Below are positions 8,586 to 16,647 of a DNA stretch of 57,337 bases, in pieces; position 1 is the first letter of the stretch, and every line of letters starts with the position of its first letter. The notes beneath the pieces were generated by a model. The model did not search any database, was not told the origin of the DNA, and saw nothing but the letters and a program-made list of their open reading frames with translations. The stretch comes from an uncultured Clostridium sp. (GTDB lineage Bacteria > Bacillota > Clostridia > Clostridiales > Clostridiaceae): NCBI GenBank assembly GCA_900548455.1, contig URKQ01000020.1, positions 1 to 57,337 on the forward strand, written 5' to 3'. The position numbers and the translations under genes are program-made.

Positions 8586-9350
8586 ATGGGTATGGTATAT
8601 AAAACAGCAGAAGTAGCTAAGAAAGTAGGGATACATTCTAATACTGTTCGTCTATACGAAAAGCTTGAATTAATACCAAAGGTGAATAGATTACCAAATG
8701 GTTATAGAGTATTTACAGACTATCATATAGAACAACTTAAACTTGCTAGAACAGCCTTTAAAGTAGAGATTCTACAAAATGGGCTTAGAAAGAAGATAAT
8801 CAATGTTGTTAAGTTATCTGCTAAGGGAGAGTTTCAAAAAGCAATTAATTGTACAAATGATTATATAAATCAAATAAAAAAAGAGCAAAAAAATGCAGAG
8901 GAAGCTATAGAACTTTCAAAAAAGCTTTTATTAGGCAGAGATGTTAAAGGAGATTGTATATTCTTCACAAGAAAGCAAACAGCAGACTATATTCAAGTTA
9001 CGATGGATACATTAAGGAATTGGGAAATGAATGGTTTATTTACTGTTAAGAGAAAACAGAATGGGTATAGAGTTTATACTGAAAGCGATATTAATAGATT
9101 GAAGATAATACGTACCTTACGTTGTGCTAATTACTCACTTTCAGCAATTTTAAGAATGCTTAATGCCCTATCAGAAAGTAAGGAAATTGATATTACAGAT
9201 GTAATAAATAAACCCAAAGGGGATGAGGATATTGTTACGGCATGTGATAGACTTCTTACATCATTAAGTGATGCAGAAAAAAATGCAAATAGTATACTAA
9301 AACAATTAGAATTTATGAAAAAAGAATTTAATATAAACTCTACACTTTAA
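8586..9350 (+). CDS. Tandem MerR-domain transcription regulator
   Basis: Cytosolic DNA-binding protein of 254 aa with two MerR-type winged-helix domains. The first is residues 1-75 (TAEVAKKVGIHSNTVRLYEK ... NGYRVF), the second about residues 128-200 (TRKQTADYIQVTMDTLRNWE ... NGYRVYTESDINRL). A helical stretch of about 50 residues joins them, and a short helical tail ends the protein. Single-domain MerR proteins act as dimers; here one chain carries both readers. It lies directly upstream of an ABC-2 exporter with only a hairpin between, so it probably controls that exporter. The ATG has AAGGAGGTG upstream. No ligand can be assigned. Confidence 0.85.
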   Translation: MGMVYKTAEVAKKVGIHSNTVRLYEKLELIPKVNRLPNGYRVFTDYHIEQLKLARTAFKVEILQNGLRKKIINVVKLSAKGEFQKAINCTNDYINQIKKEQKNAEEAIELSKKLLLGRDVKGDCIFFTRKQTADYIQVTMDTLRNWEMNGLFTVKRKQNGYRVYTESDINRLKIIRTLRCANYSLSAILRMLNALSESKEIDITDVINKPKGDEDIVTACDRLLTSLSDAEKNANSILKQLEFMKKEFNINSTL

Positions 9351-9381
9351 CACCAACCTTTGTGATGGTGTTATTCTTTTG
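9349..9381 (+). terminator. Hairpin between the MerR gene and the ABC exporter
   Basis: Stem AACACCA/TGGTGTT with a 10-base loop, beginning in the stop codon of the MerR gene and followed by ATTCTTTT. It may be a terminator or a partial attenuator, since the exporter genes follow within 30 bases. Confidence 0.55.
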
Positions 9382-9401
9382 TAAAAAGGAGGGAATAACA
9401 T

Positions 9402-10133
9402 ATGGAAGTAATAAAAGTTCATAATCTTTATAAATCATATGGGGATGTTCAAGTGGTGAATGGTGTTAGTTTAACTGTAAAGAAGGGTGAGATATTTGGA
9501 TTGCTTGGAGCAAATGGTGTGGGGAAGAGCACTACTATAGAATGTATTTTGGGTACAAAGAATTTTGATAATGGTCAGGTATCTATTCTAGATATGAATC
9601 CTAGAAAAGAAAGAAAACAGCTATTTCAGAAGGTTTCGGTTCAGTTTCAGGAATCTAATTATCAAGATAATATTACAGTTAAGGAGTTGTGTGAAATAAC
9701 GGGAGCTCTTTATAGAAATTCATTAAGTTACAATAAGTTATTAGAGCAATTTGGACTTCAAGATAAGGCAAAAAACATAGTAAGCGAACTATCTGGAGGT
9801 GAAAAACAACGATTGTTTATTATTCTAGCGTTAATTCCAAATCCAGAGATAGTATTCTTGGATGAGCTTACAACAGGACTAGATGTGAAATCTAGAAGAG
9901 ATGTGTGGAGGTGCTTATTAAATTTAAAGAAGCAAGGGCTTACAATATTTTTAACATCCCATTTCATGGATGAAGTTGAAGTTCTGTGTGATAAAATATG
10001 TATTTTAAAAAATGGTGGAGTAGTTTTTTATGGAACAGTTGAAGAAGCAGTGTCATTGAGTCCATATGAAAGGTTTGAGGATGCATATTTATGGTTTATA
10101 GATAAGGAGGAATTGGACTATGAAAGCTTTTAA
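9402..10133 (+). CDS. ABC transporter ATP-binding protein
   Basis: ATPase of an ABC-2 type exporter, 243 aa. Walker A is GANGVGKST (residues 36-44), the signature is LSGGEKQR, Walker B is IVFLDELTTGLD and the switch histidine is in TSHFMDE. The C-terminus overlaps the start of the permease gene by 14 bases, so the two are coupled. Family members export lipids, antibiotics or peptides. With the tandem-MerR regulator upstream, a drug-response role is plausible but not shown. Confidence 0.9.
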   Translation: MEVIKVHNLYKSYGDVQVVNGVSLTVKKGEIFGLLGANGVGKSTTIECILGTKNFDNGQVSILDMNPRKERKQLFQKVSVQFQESNYQDNITVKELCEITGALYRNSLSYNKLLEQFGLQDKAKNIVSELSGGEKQRLFIILALIPNPEIVFLDELTTGLDVKSRRDVWRCLLNLKKQGLTIFLTSHFMDEVEVLCDKICILKNGGVVFYGTVEEAVSLSPYERFEDAYLWFIDKEELDYESF

Positions 10134-10863
10134 AGTACTGCTTAAAACTGAATTGAAGCTATCATTAAGAGGCATGGATATGTTCATCTTTGCAATCTGT
10201 ATGCCAGTGTTAGTAACTGTTATTTTAGGTGTTATTTATGGCAATAAACCTGCATTTCCTAAAGCAGATTTTACATTTATGGAACAATCTTTTGCAGCTA
10301 TATCAACCATTGCAATATGCGCAGGTGGTACCATGGGGTTACCATTAGTATTATCTGAGTATCGTCAAAGAAAGATATTAAAAAGATTTAAAGTAACACC
10401 AATTAGCCCATTTATGATATTAGTAGTTCAAGGAGTAATATATGCTTTATATGCCATTGTTTCATTAATACTTGTTTATTTAACATCAAAAGTTTTTTTT
10501 GAGTTTCAATTTAGAGGTTCATGGATAAACTTTTTAGGAGCATATACATTAGTTATGGTATCGATGTTTAGTATTGGATTTATGGTAGGGGGGATAGCAA
10601 AAGATACTAAAATGGCAGGTGTTATTGCCAGTATTCTATACTTTCCAATGCTTATACTCTCAGGAGCAACATTACCATATGAGGTTATGCCAACAGCACT
10701 TCAAAGATTGGCAGATGTCTTACCATTAACTCAGGGTATAAAGCTTTTAAAAAGTGCATCACTTAATTTAAGTATAGATAGTGCGATACTACCAATTTTA
10801 GTTATAGTTATACTTGCTGTTATATGTATTGGGATATCTATTAAGTTTTTTAGGTGGGAGTAG
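10120..10863 (+). CDS. ABC-2 type permease
   Basis: Membrane subunit of the exporter, 247 aa, with about six hydrophobic helices (near residues 22-42, 58-78, 102-125, 140-162, 168-190 and 222-242). The segment SEYRQRKILKRFKVTPISPF after the second helix and the conserved SGATLPYEVMP loop are typical of the ABC-2 family. It overlaps the ATPase gene. Substrate unknown. Confidence 0.88.
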   Translation: MKAFKVLLKTELKLSLRGMDMFIFAICMPVLVTVILGVIYGNKPAFPKADFTFMEQSFAAISTIAICAGGTMGLPLVLSEYRQRKILKRFKVTPISPFMILVVQGVIYALYAIVSLILVYLTSKVFFEFQFRGSWINFLGAYTLVMVSMFSIGFMVGGIAKDTKMAGVIASILYFPMLILSGATLPYEVMPTALQRLADVLPLTQGIKLLKSASLNLSIDSAILPILVIVILAVICIGISIKFFRWE

Positions 10864-10939
10864 TTTAAAACTTATAAATAAACATCAAGAGTTTAAATAG
10901 ATTTATAGCTTTAATGGGAGAATTGTAACAGAGCAAGTA

Positions 10940-10968
10940 GGGGCTACCGATTCGGTAGCCCCAGTCTT
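10940..10968. terminator. Hairpin between convergent operons
   Basis: GC-rich 11-bp inverted repeat (GGGGCTACCGA/TCGGTAGCCCC) with almost no loop spacer, between the rightward exporter and the leftward ytfJ gene. The U-tract is weak (AGTCTTT), so it may work mainly as a transcript-end barrier. Confidence 0.7.
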
Positions 10969-11011
10969 TGATTAAAGGAAAGTTATATTTAATATCTATA
11001 GCATATTGGTT

Positions 11012-11431
11012 TTATACATCATCAATGTCAAATGATGTACTACAATTATTAGTATCATCATTTTTATGTAGCAATTTAGATATCATATCTATAACTTGAG
11101 GCATTACATCAATGACCTTATCAAGTGGATTAATATCATCTACTGAAAGAAAACGAATATTTATTCCGTGAACTACTAAGAACCCAACAGGTTTTAGTGA
11201 AATTCCGGCACCAGATCCACCTGCAAAAGGATATTTACCAGATGGGTCCACAGGAGTATCTTTAAATTCTCCGCCCCCAGAAGCAAAACCAAATGACACT
11301 CGAGAGATTGGAATGATAGTTGTTCCGTCAGGAGCAGTTACTGGGTTACCTACAACGGTATCCACATCAATCATGCTTTTAATATTTTCCATAGTTGATT
11401 TCATTAAATTTTCTATTGGATGATTATCCAT
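11012..11431 (-). CDS. ytfJ: GerW family sporulation protein (YtfJ)
   Basis: A 139-aa protein of the GerW/YtfJ family, which in Bacillus is a spore protein needed for proper germination. Recognised by the N-terminal NLMKSTMENIKSMID, the glycine-rich core FGFASGGGEF and FAGGSGAGISLKPVGFLVV, and the C-terminal VMPQVIDMISKLL helix. It lies 19 bases after the DUF2953 gene on the same strand, a pair also known in Bacillus (ytfI-ytfJ). Confidence 0.9.
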   Translation of the reverse strand: MDNHPIENLMKSTMENIKSMIDVDTVVGNPVTAPDGTTIIPISRVSFGFASGGGEFKDTPVDPSGKYPFAGGSGAGISLKPVGFLVVHGINIRFLSVDDINPLDKVIDVMPQVIDMISKLLHKNDDTNNCSTSFDIDDV

Positions 11432-11450
11432 TTAAAGTTCCTCCCTATAA

Positions 11451-12014
11451 TTAGTATTTTAGTTTAGAAGAAGGTTCTCTTCTTTCTATGTAGTCGTAAT
11501 AAATCTTTATAACCATATATATAATTGTTGCTAAATTTAATAAAATTATGCTTGAATTTTCAACTTTAAAAAAATTTTCATTGTACTTCATGTTGATATT
11601 GTAGTTATATTTTTTTACCCTAAAAAAAACTTTTAAAATTCCGTGAATTAAAGCAGATAGTTGATGCAATAAACCATAGGATAAAGCGCTAATGGCGGCA
11701 TCATCTAAAGAATATTCAATATCTGTATCTGTCCATATAAAAAATTTTAATTTAGTATGTGATAGAAAATCTATTATATGTTTTATATCTTTAATTTTAA
11801 ATTTTTTAATCTTTTCACCACTAGGAGTTTCAATAGTTTTTTTCTTTTTTTCTTTTTTAGATGAAGTTTTATTCGGAGTTTTACTCGGAATAATAGTTTT
11901 GTTAAATAATTTTAGGGTAAAAATTCCCTTATCATATATAAGATTTATTTTTAGTGGAATAGGAAATAATAATATCAATGCAACTATGGCTAAAATCCAA
12001 AATATAAATTTCAT
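11451..12014 (-). CDS. DUF2953 membrane-associated protein (YtfI-like)
   Basis: A 187-aa protein with an N-terminal membrane helix (MKFIFWILAIVALILLFPI), a lysine-rich linker (KKEKKKK) and a soluble C-terminal part that ends with another hydrophobic stretch. This layout fits DUF2953, whose Bacillus member ytfI is next to ytfJ. An earlier ATG at 12029 overlaps the GGAGGT ribosome site, so the ATG at 12014 is the likely start. Function unknown; sporulation role inferred from the ytfJ neighbour. Confidence 0.75.
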   Translation of the reverse strand: MKFIFWILAIVALILLFPIPLKINLIYDKGIFTLKLFNKTIIPSKTPNKTSSKKEKKKKTIETPSGEKIKKFKIKDIKHIIDFLSHTKLKFFIWTDTDIEYSLDDAAISALSYGLLHQLSALIHGILKVFFRVKKYNYNINMKYNENFFKVENSSIILLNLATIIYMVIKIYYDYIERREPSSKLKY

Positions 12015-12105
12015 TGAAAATACCTCCATAGTGTTATATTGAAAATTCTATCCAACAAATCCGGATATATTCATTGTGATTAAAATATTAGTTAGGAGTG
12101 TTAAC

Positions 12106-13212
12106 ATGGGAAAAAAGGTTTGTTGTTTTATTTTAGTGTTTACAATTATTTTTTCTATAGTTCCCCTTAAAAGTGCCCAGGCATCACCGCTTAGAGTAGA
12201 TGCGGTATCTGCAATTGCCATAGATAATGAAACAGGAGCTATTTTATTTGATCAAAATGGTCATAAAGTTATTCCAATGGCAAGTACCACTAAAATAATC
12301 ACATCTTTAGTGGCTTTACAATATGGAAATTTAGATGAAACCTTTGAAATTTCAAAAAATGCTGCATCAATTCGAGGTTCTAAAGTTGGATATAAAGCAG
12401 GGGACAAAGTTACATTGAGGGAGCTTTTATATGGTCTTATGCTTAAGTCAGGAAATGATTGTGCTATTGCTATTGCAGAAGGAATTAGTGGATCTGTACC
12501 AGAGTTTTGCAAAGTTATGAATGAATTTGCAGTCTCAATTGGAATTTTAGATAGCCATTTTGAATCTCCTCATGGACTTGATAGTGCATCTCACTATTCA
12601 TCAGCTTATGATTTAGCTGTGGCAACAAAAAAAGCAAAGGAAATTAAAGAGTTTAATAAAATAGTTTCTACAAAATTAGTATCAGAAGAAGAGGGAGTTA
12701 AATTTTCAAGAGAGTTTAATAATATAAATAAATTATTATATCAAGAACCTAACTGCACAGGCGTGAAGACAGGGTATACTGGTCAAGCTGGAAAATGTCT
12801 AGTAAGCTCTTTTAAAATAGGAGATCATGAAATTATTGTTGTAACTTTGAATTGTACTCCACGTTGGAGAGAGAGCCAAAGAATATATGAGTACGTTAAA
12901 GAGAATTATGAATATAAAAAGATATTAAAGAGTGGGGAACAATTTGGAGAAATAAAAATAGAAGGTTCTGATCAAAGTGTACCTATAGTTGTAACTGAAG
13001 ATTTGGTTTATCCAGTTAGGAATGGGGAAGAAATAAGTAAAGAAGTTATTATCCCTCAATATGAAATTCCTAGCCCTATAAAATCTACAGATGTTGTAGG
13101 GGCCATTGTTTTAACTAATGAAAATAATTCTAAATATAAGATACCACTTCATACATCTATAGATGTAGGAAAGGTTGGAGTTTGGGAAAAAATTAAGAAT
13201 ATGTTTGATTAA
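12106..13212 (+). CDS. D-alanyl-D-alanine carboxypeptidase (second copy)
   Basis: Serine D,D-carboxypeptidase of 368 aa with a signal peptide (residues 1-27, ending KSAQAS), STTK (S60-K63), SGN (S115-N117) and KTG (K221-G223), and a C-terminal PBP5-like domain. The frame is open from a GTG at 12076, but the ATG at 12106 has TTAGGAGTG upstream and starts the signal peptide correctly. It is divergent from DUF2953/ytfJ. By context it may be the DacB-type enzyme that modifies spore cortex, but DacB and DacF types cannot be told apart safely by eye. Confidence 0.88.
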   Translation: MGKKVCCFILVFTIIFSIVPLKSAQASPLRVDAVSAIAIDNETGAILFDQNGHKVIPMASTTKIITSLVALQYGNLDETFEISKNAASIRGSKVGYKAGDKVTLRELLYGLMLKSGNDCAIAIAEGISGSVPEFCKVMNEFAVSIGILDSHFESPHGLDSASHYSSAYDLAVATKKAKEIKEFNKIVSTKLVSEEEGVKFSREFNNINKLLYQEPNCTGVKTGYTGQAGKCLVSSFKIGDHEIIVVTLNCTPRWRESQRIYEYVKENYEYKKILKSGEQFGEIKIEGSDQSVPIVVTEDLVYPVRNGEEISKEVIIPQYEIPSPIKSTDVVGAIVLTNENNSKYKIPLHTSIDVGKVGVWEKIKNMFD

Positions 13213-13217
13213 TTAAA

Positions 13218-13242
13218 AGCCTTCCGAATTATTCGGAAGGCT
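13218..13242. terminator. Bidirectional terminator
   Basis: Perfect 12-bp stem AGCCTTCCGAAT/ATTCGGAAGGCT with a 1-base spacer. In the leftward direction it is followed by TTTTAATTAATC, so it terminates the FAD oxidoreductase genes well; in the rightward direction the U-tract is poor. Confidence 0.8.
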
Positions 13243-13249
13243 AATGATA

Positions 13250-14527
13250 TTATATTAATTTTTGTGCGAAAATATTATCTAAATCAAGTTTTGAAACTTT
13301 TTTTCTAATAATTTCAGGATCCATAATATATAATCCAAGTTCTTCCATCCTCTTAAAATACTCAGATCCAGCAAAGGTATATCTATTCCTTCGACCTTCA
13401 GTCGTTTGAACTTTTTCATTGGCATAAGCAATTAAATCACCAAGAGCTAAGTTTCTTGGAAGCGTTAATAAAGGAATCCCTAGTTCGTTTCTTACTGAAT
13501 TGTGTCCAGCTAAAGAACCTGTAGTTATAGCTTCTGTATGACCAACAAAAAGACCACTTTTTTCACCTGCACAGAATAAATTATCAACCCCAAGGACTTT
13601 CATTTGATCGCTTCTTGGAGCAACAGATAAATATCGTATAGAATTACCTTTTCCACCTGCATATGGGTCAACAAATTTTGCATCTTCTAGCCCTTCTATT
13701 TTTCTTAGTTTATCAAGAGGATAATAGGATGTCATCAACTTTGCATGACCAGTATCTAAAAGCACGATATTTTCTGCAAATTCCTTTAGGGCATATTGTT
13801 GACATACTTTCTGTTTTAATTTATCAGTATTTATATCTTCAGGAGGTACTTTAAGAACTACAACACCTGTTTCATCTAATTGTTTTACAATTTCAGGAGA
13901 TAAACTATCTTTTTCTAATTTGCATGAACCACTAAATGCTCCAAATACATCTTCTTGGCGTTCACCCTTAATATCTTCAATTCCTGCTCTATAACTTATA
14001 CTAACCCTTGGTCCAAATGCTGGACACCTTAAAATACACATTGAACATCCATTGCCATATCTTAAACAATTGCCCATAGGGCCTGTAGAACCCGTACTCT
14101 CAACAAAAGAGTCAGCTTTTAAAAACTCTCCTGTAGATAAATAAACACCTAAAATTCTATTTCCTTCTTTTTCCACATCAACAACACGGCTTGTCATTCT
14201 AATTTTAATTCCTAGCTTTAAAATATGACGTCTTACAGCAGGCTCTATTTTATTTACGTTATAAAGCCATGCATGTTTATGCCCTGGAAAATCTATATTT
14301 TTATGAAGGGTATTTGCATCAGTTATATTTATAAGATCTCCAGCTCCGAGTGCAATTAGTTCTTCAGCAGCAGTATACCTTCCATTATTTCGCATTATAC
14401 CCCCGACATTACCAAGTCCTAAAAGTAAATCGGTCTTTTCTATTATTTCAACTTCAGCTCCGGCTTTTCTAGCTGCAATAGCTGCTGCGCAACCAGACCA
14501 ACCTCCACCTATAACAATTATCTTCAC
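13250..14527 (-). CDS. FAD-dependent oxidoreductase with Cys motif (redox module)
   Basis: A 425-aa flavoprotein. The N-terminus is a Rossmann FAD site (VIGGGWSGCAAA with an acidic residue in VEIIEK), and a second dinucleotide segment near residue 315 (GVDNLFCAGEKSGLFVGHTEAI) resembles the GidA-like C-terminal FAD loop. A cysteine cluster, GNGCSMCILRCPAFGPR, lies near residue 160 and could be redox active or bind a metal cluster. The start codon overlaps the stop of the upstream gene (14524-15519) by 4 bases, so the two are coupled and probably form one enzyme. Substrate unknown. Confidence 0.75.
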   Translation of the reverse strand: MKIIVIGGGWSGCAAAIAARKAGAEVEIIEKTDLLLGLGNVGGIMRNNGRYTAAEELIALGAGDLINITDANTLHKNIDFPGHKHAWLYNVNKIEPAVRRHILKLGIKIRMTSRVVDVEKEGNRILGVYLSTGEFLKADSFVESTGSTGPMGNCLRYGNGCSMCILRCPAFGPRVSISYRAGIEDIKGERQEDVFGAFSGSCKLEKDSLSPEIVKQLDETGVVVLKVPPEDINTDKLKQKVCQQYALKEFAENIVLLDTGHAKLMTSYYPLDKLRKIEGLEDAKFVDPYAGGKGNSIRYLSVAPRSDQMKVLGVDNLFCAGEKSGLFVGHTEAITTGSLAGHNSVRNELGIPLLTLPRNLALGDLIAYANEKVQTTEGRRNRYTFAGSEYFKRMEELGLYIMDPEIIRKKVSKLDLDNIFAQKLI

Positions 14528-15519
14528 AATAATCTTCTCCCTTCAAATATATAATGAGGAATTGTTTGCATCTTACAAAGTCTCCTTAGTTTTTCATCAT
14601 CATTCATTATAGTGCAGCAGCCACACACACCTTCTCCACAGCACATCTTTTCATTATTGGAACAAGAAAAATTTATTTCCTTGTCATGAGCCTCTACAAT
14701 TTTCATAACTTGATTACTAACTATATCAGCACTATCACAGTGAACTAAAGATATATTTTCTCTAACTAATAGCCCTTCAAGAATTTTTCTGAAATTGATA
14801 TCTAAGAGGCCGCCAAAAATCAATATATTACATCGTATAACCTCTTTAGCATACTTATCTAAAGCTTCTTGAATAAATGTAGTCTTTAATGTTCCTTCAT
14901 CTAAAACAACTGTAATATCATTTCCATTGTTATGAAGTTTTTCCATAACAGGTACCATAGGAGCTTGACCTATGCCCCTACAAATAAGTAAACAATGTTT
15001 GTTCTTAACAGTTTTTATAGAATTAACGCCCATAATGCCATTCCAAAAAGGACCTTTAACTAAAATCTCATCATTAACTTCTAGTGATAACAAGGATTTA
15101 GTTTTGAGTCCTTTCAACTCAATTGCTAAAGTTAATATATCTAAGTCAGTATTGCTGTCCATAACACATATAGGTGTGTCGAATATTTGTTCGTTATTCG
15201 GATTTCTTATAAATATAAAAGAACCAGGTTCAACTAATTCACTAGCTAACTTTTTAGTAACCTTAATCTTCAAAAGCAATAAATTTTCATTTATTATCTT
15301 CTTATATATAATAGGAAATTTCTGATGCTTTCGCCCAGGCTTTGCTTTGTAATTATTTTGTACAAACTCTTGATAAATACAGACACCATTCCAATTTACA
15401 CAATCACAAAAATCCTTTCCATCCAAATGAGAACATAAAATACAATTTCCTGATTCTGCTAAGTGACATGGACAATACTCACTTCCACAATCTATACAGT
15501 TATATGGTTCATATCCCAT
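14524..15519 (-). CDS. PyrK-like FAD/NAD electron-transfer subunit with extra Cys-rich N-terminus
   Basis: A 331-aa protein. Residues 1-47 hold nine cysteines (C8, C11, C16, C18, C26, C29, C38, C40, C47), enough for one or more metal or Fe-S sites. Residues about 65-260 resemble the ferredoxin-reductase fold of PyrK and sulfide dehydrogenase subunits (FAD-binding, then NAD-binding with ICRGIGQAPMVPV). The C-terminus carries a PyrK-like [2Fe-2S] motif, CCGEGVCGCC plus a later Cys. It would pass electrons between NAD(P)H and the partner flavoprotein. Family members include sulfide/dihydroorotate dehydrogenase-like proteins; the actual reaction is unknown. Confidence 0.78.
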   Translation of the reverse strand: MGYEPYNCIDCGSEYCPCHLAESGNCILCSHLDGKDFCDCVNWNGVCIYQEFVQNNYKAKPGRKHQKFPIIYKKIINENLLLLKIKVTKKLASELVEPGSFIFIRNPNNEQIFDTPICVMDSNTDLDILTLAIELKGLKTKSLLSLEVNDEILVKGPFWNGIMGVNSIKTVKNKHCLLICRGIGQAPMVPVMEKLHNNGNDITVVLDEGTLKTTFIQEALDKYAKEVIRCNILIFGGLLDINFRKILEGLLVRENISLVHCDSADIVSNQVMKIVEAHDKEINFSCSNNEKMCCGEGVCGCCTIMNDDEKLRRLCKMQTIPHYIFEGRRLL

Positions 15520-15690
15520 AACATTTCCTCCAAAATCACTATAATATAGAATATTTCAAAAAAAATGTTTTGTTACTATTTTGAGATATTTTGTATTCAT
15601 ATAATATAAATTAAAAATAAATTTGATAAAGGAAATTTAGATGATCATATTGAATATGTATTGTAACGTATATAATGGAGGTGATTATTG

Positions 15691-15903
15691 ATGAATATAA
15701 ATCTAACCCGAGATGAAGTTTTATATATATTAGATGGATTGTACGAGAAGTATCTAAGTACTAAAGCATACTTTGCGGAACATTCTAGCAAAGAAGAAAC
15801 TCTTGGCATGTCAACTCCTGAAGAGCTAAAGATAGTTTATAATAATTTTCTTGAGCAAGTTCAATCCTATGGGGAATATAAATTTTTAGATAAAATTAAA
15901 TAG
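15691..15903 (+). CDS. Conserved-looking small protein of unknown function, 70 aa
   Basis: A soluble, mostly helical 70-aa protein starting MNINLTRDEVLYILDGLYEKY. The ATG at 15691 has a strong GGAGGTG ribosome site; an in-frame TTG just before it is less likely. No motif is recognised. It is divergent from the redox pair and has its own short transcript region. Confidence 0.65.
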   Translation: MNINLTRDEVLYILDGLYEKYLSTKAYFAEHSSKEETLGMSTPEELKIVYNNFLEQVQSYGEYKFLDKIK

Positions 15904-15989
15904 GATATCAATTTTCACGGTTAAGTAGTAATAAATTATATAGCAAATAATATAATTGAATAGAGTACTATTTTTAAAAGGAGATAATC

Positions 15990-16436
15990 GTGAAGAGAGT
16001 TATTGTAATTTTTTGTATAGCAGTTTCCATTTGTATGACTGGATGTGGTATTAATAATTTAAAAGTTAATATAAAAGAAGAAGACTCTAATGAAAGTATT
16101 AATACCGACATTAGAGATGAATCTATATATCTTAGTTATACTGTATTTAATGAGGAAAATTTAATAGGGAATAAGGTTATTGTACAAGGTATTGTTTCTG
16201 AAATTAATATTGATAAAGAAAAAAATGATTGCATAAAATTCGTATTAGTTCAAAATAGTGGCGATACAATTGAGGAATATACAATTTGTTGTGATAAGAA
16301 AAGTAACTTGGATGAAACAAAGCTAAAAGATGGTATCGCATTAAAAGTATTTGGAACTATAGATGAAGCATCTAATTCTGAAAATATTATTGTTAATGCA
16401 ACCTTAATAGAATATGAAGATGTTATAAAGCAATAA
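15990..16436 (+). CDS. Lipoprotein with OB-fold-like domain
   Basis: A 148-aa secreted lipoprotein. The GTG start at 15990 has AAAAGGAGAT upstream. The signal peptide ends in a lipobox (CMTGCG, lipid on C19). The mature part, from about residue 45, has the alternating pattern of an OB fold of the tRNA_anti-like type (NKVIVQGIVSEI ... IKFVLVQ ... ALKVFGTIDEA ... IIVNATLIEY). Function unknown; such proteins are common single genes in clostridia. A terminator overlaps its stop. Confidence 0.75.
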   Translation: MKRVIVIFCIAVSICMTGCGINNLKVNIKEEDSNESINTDIRDESIYLSYTVFNEENLIGNKVIVQGIVSEINIDKEKNDCIKFVLVQNSGDTIEEYTICCDKKSNLDETKLKDGIALKVFGTIDEASNSENIIVNATLIEYEDVIKQ

Positions 16437-16456
16437 TTTTTATTGCTTTATTTTTT
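16426..16456 (+). terminator. Terminator overlapping the lipoprotein stop
   Basis: Stem TAAAGCAATAA/TTATTGCTTTA with a 3-base loop, then TTTTTT. The 5' arm includes the last codons and stop of the lipoprotein gene. Confidence 0.8.
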
Positions 16457-16542
16457 GGAATTTTTAAAATTAACAATCATATTTAACTATTACACTAATA
16501 TATTTACATTAGAATATATTTTGAATTTTATTGTAAAAAAAG

Positions 16543-16600
16543 ATATTTTTCGACAAATTGCGAAAAATATTTTCACAATACAGGTATATGTGTTAAAATT
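16543..16600 (+). promoter_or_regulatory. Inverted repeat and promoter upstream of the YitT gene
   Basis: A perfect 10-bp inverted repeat ATATTTTTCG / CGAAAAATAT with an 8-base spacer (16543-16570) lies directly before a plausible promoter, TTTCAC near 16570 and TAAAAT near 16593 with 17 bases between. It is placed to act as an operator for the downstream gene. The binding protein is unknown. Confidence 0.45.
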
Positions 16601-16647
16601 ATACTTAGATGGATATGAAATAAAATTTAGCTTTGAGGAGGGATAAA

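Noticed and set aside
11692..12042. A 116-aa forward frame opposite the DUF2953 gene
   Set aside because: It is the hydrophobic complement of a coding region with a better start and family match on the other strand.
16443..16646. A 67-aa forward frame in the gap before the YitT gene
   Set aside because: It starts inside the lipoprotein terminator, has no ribosome site and runs across the dyad and promoter of the YitT gene.
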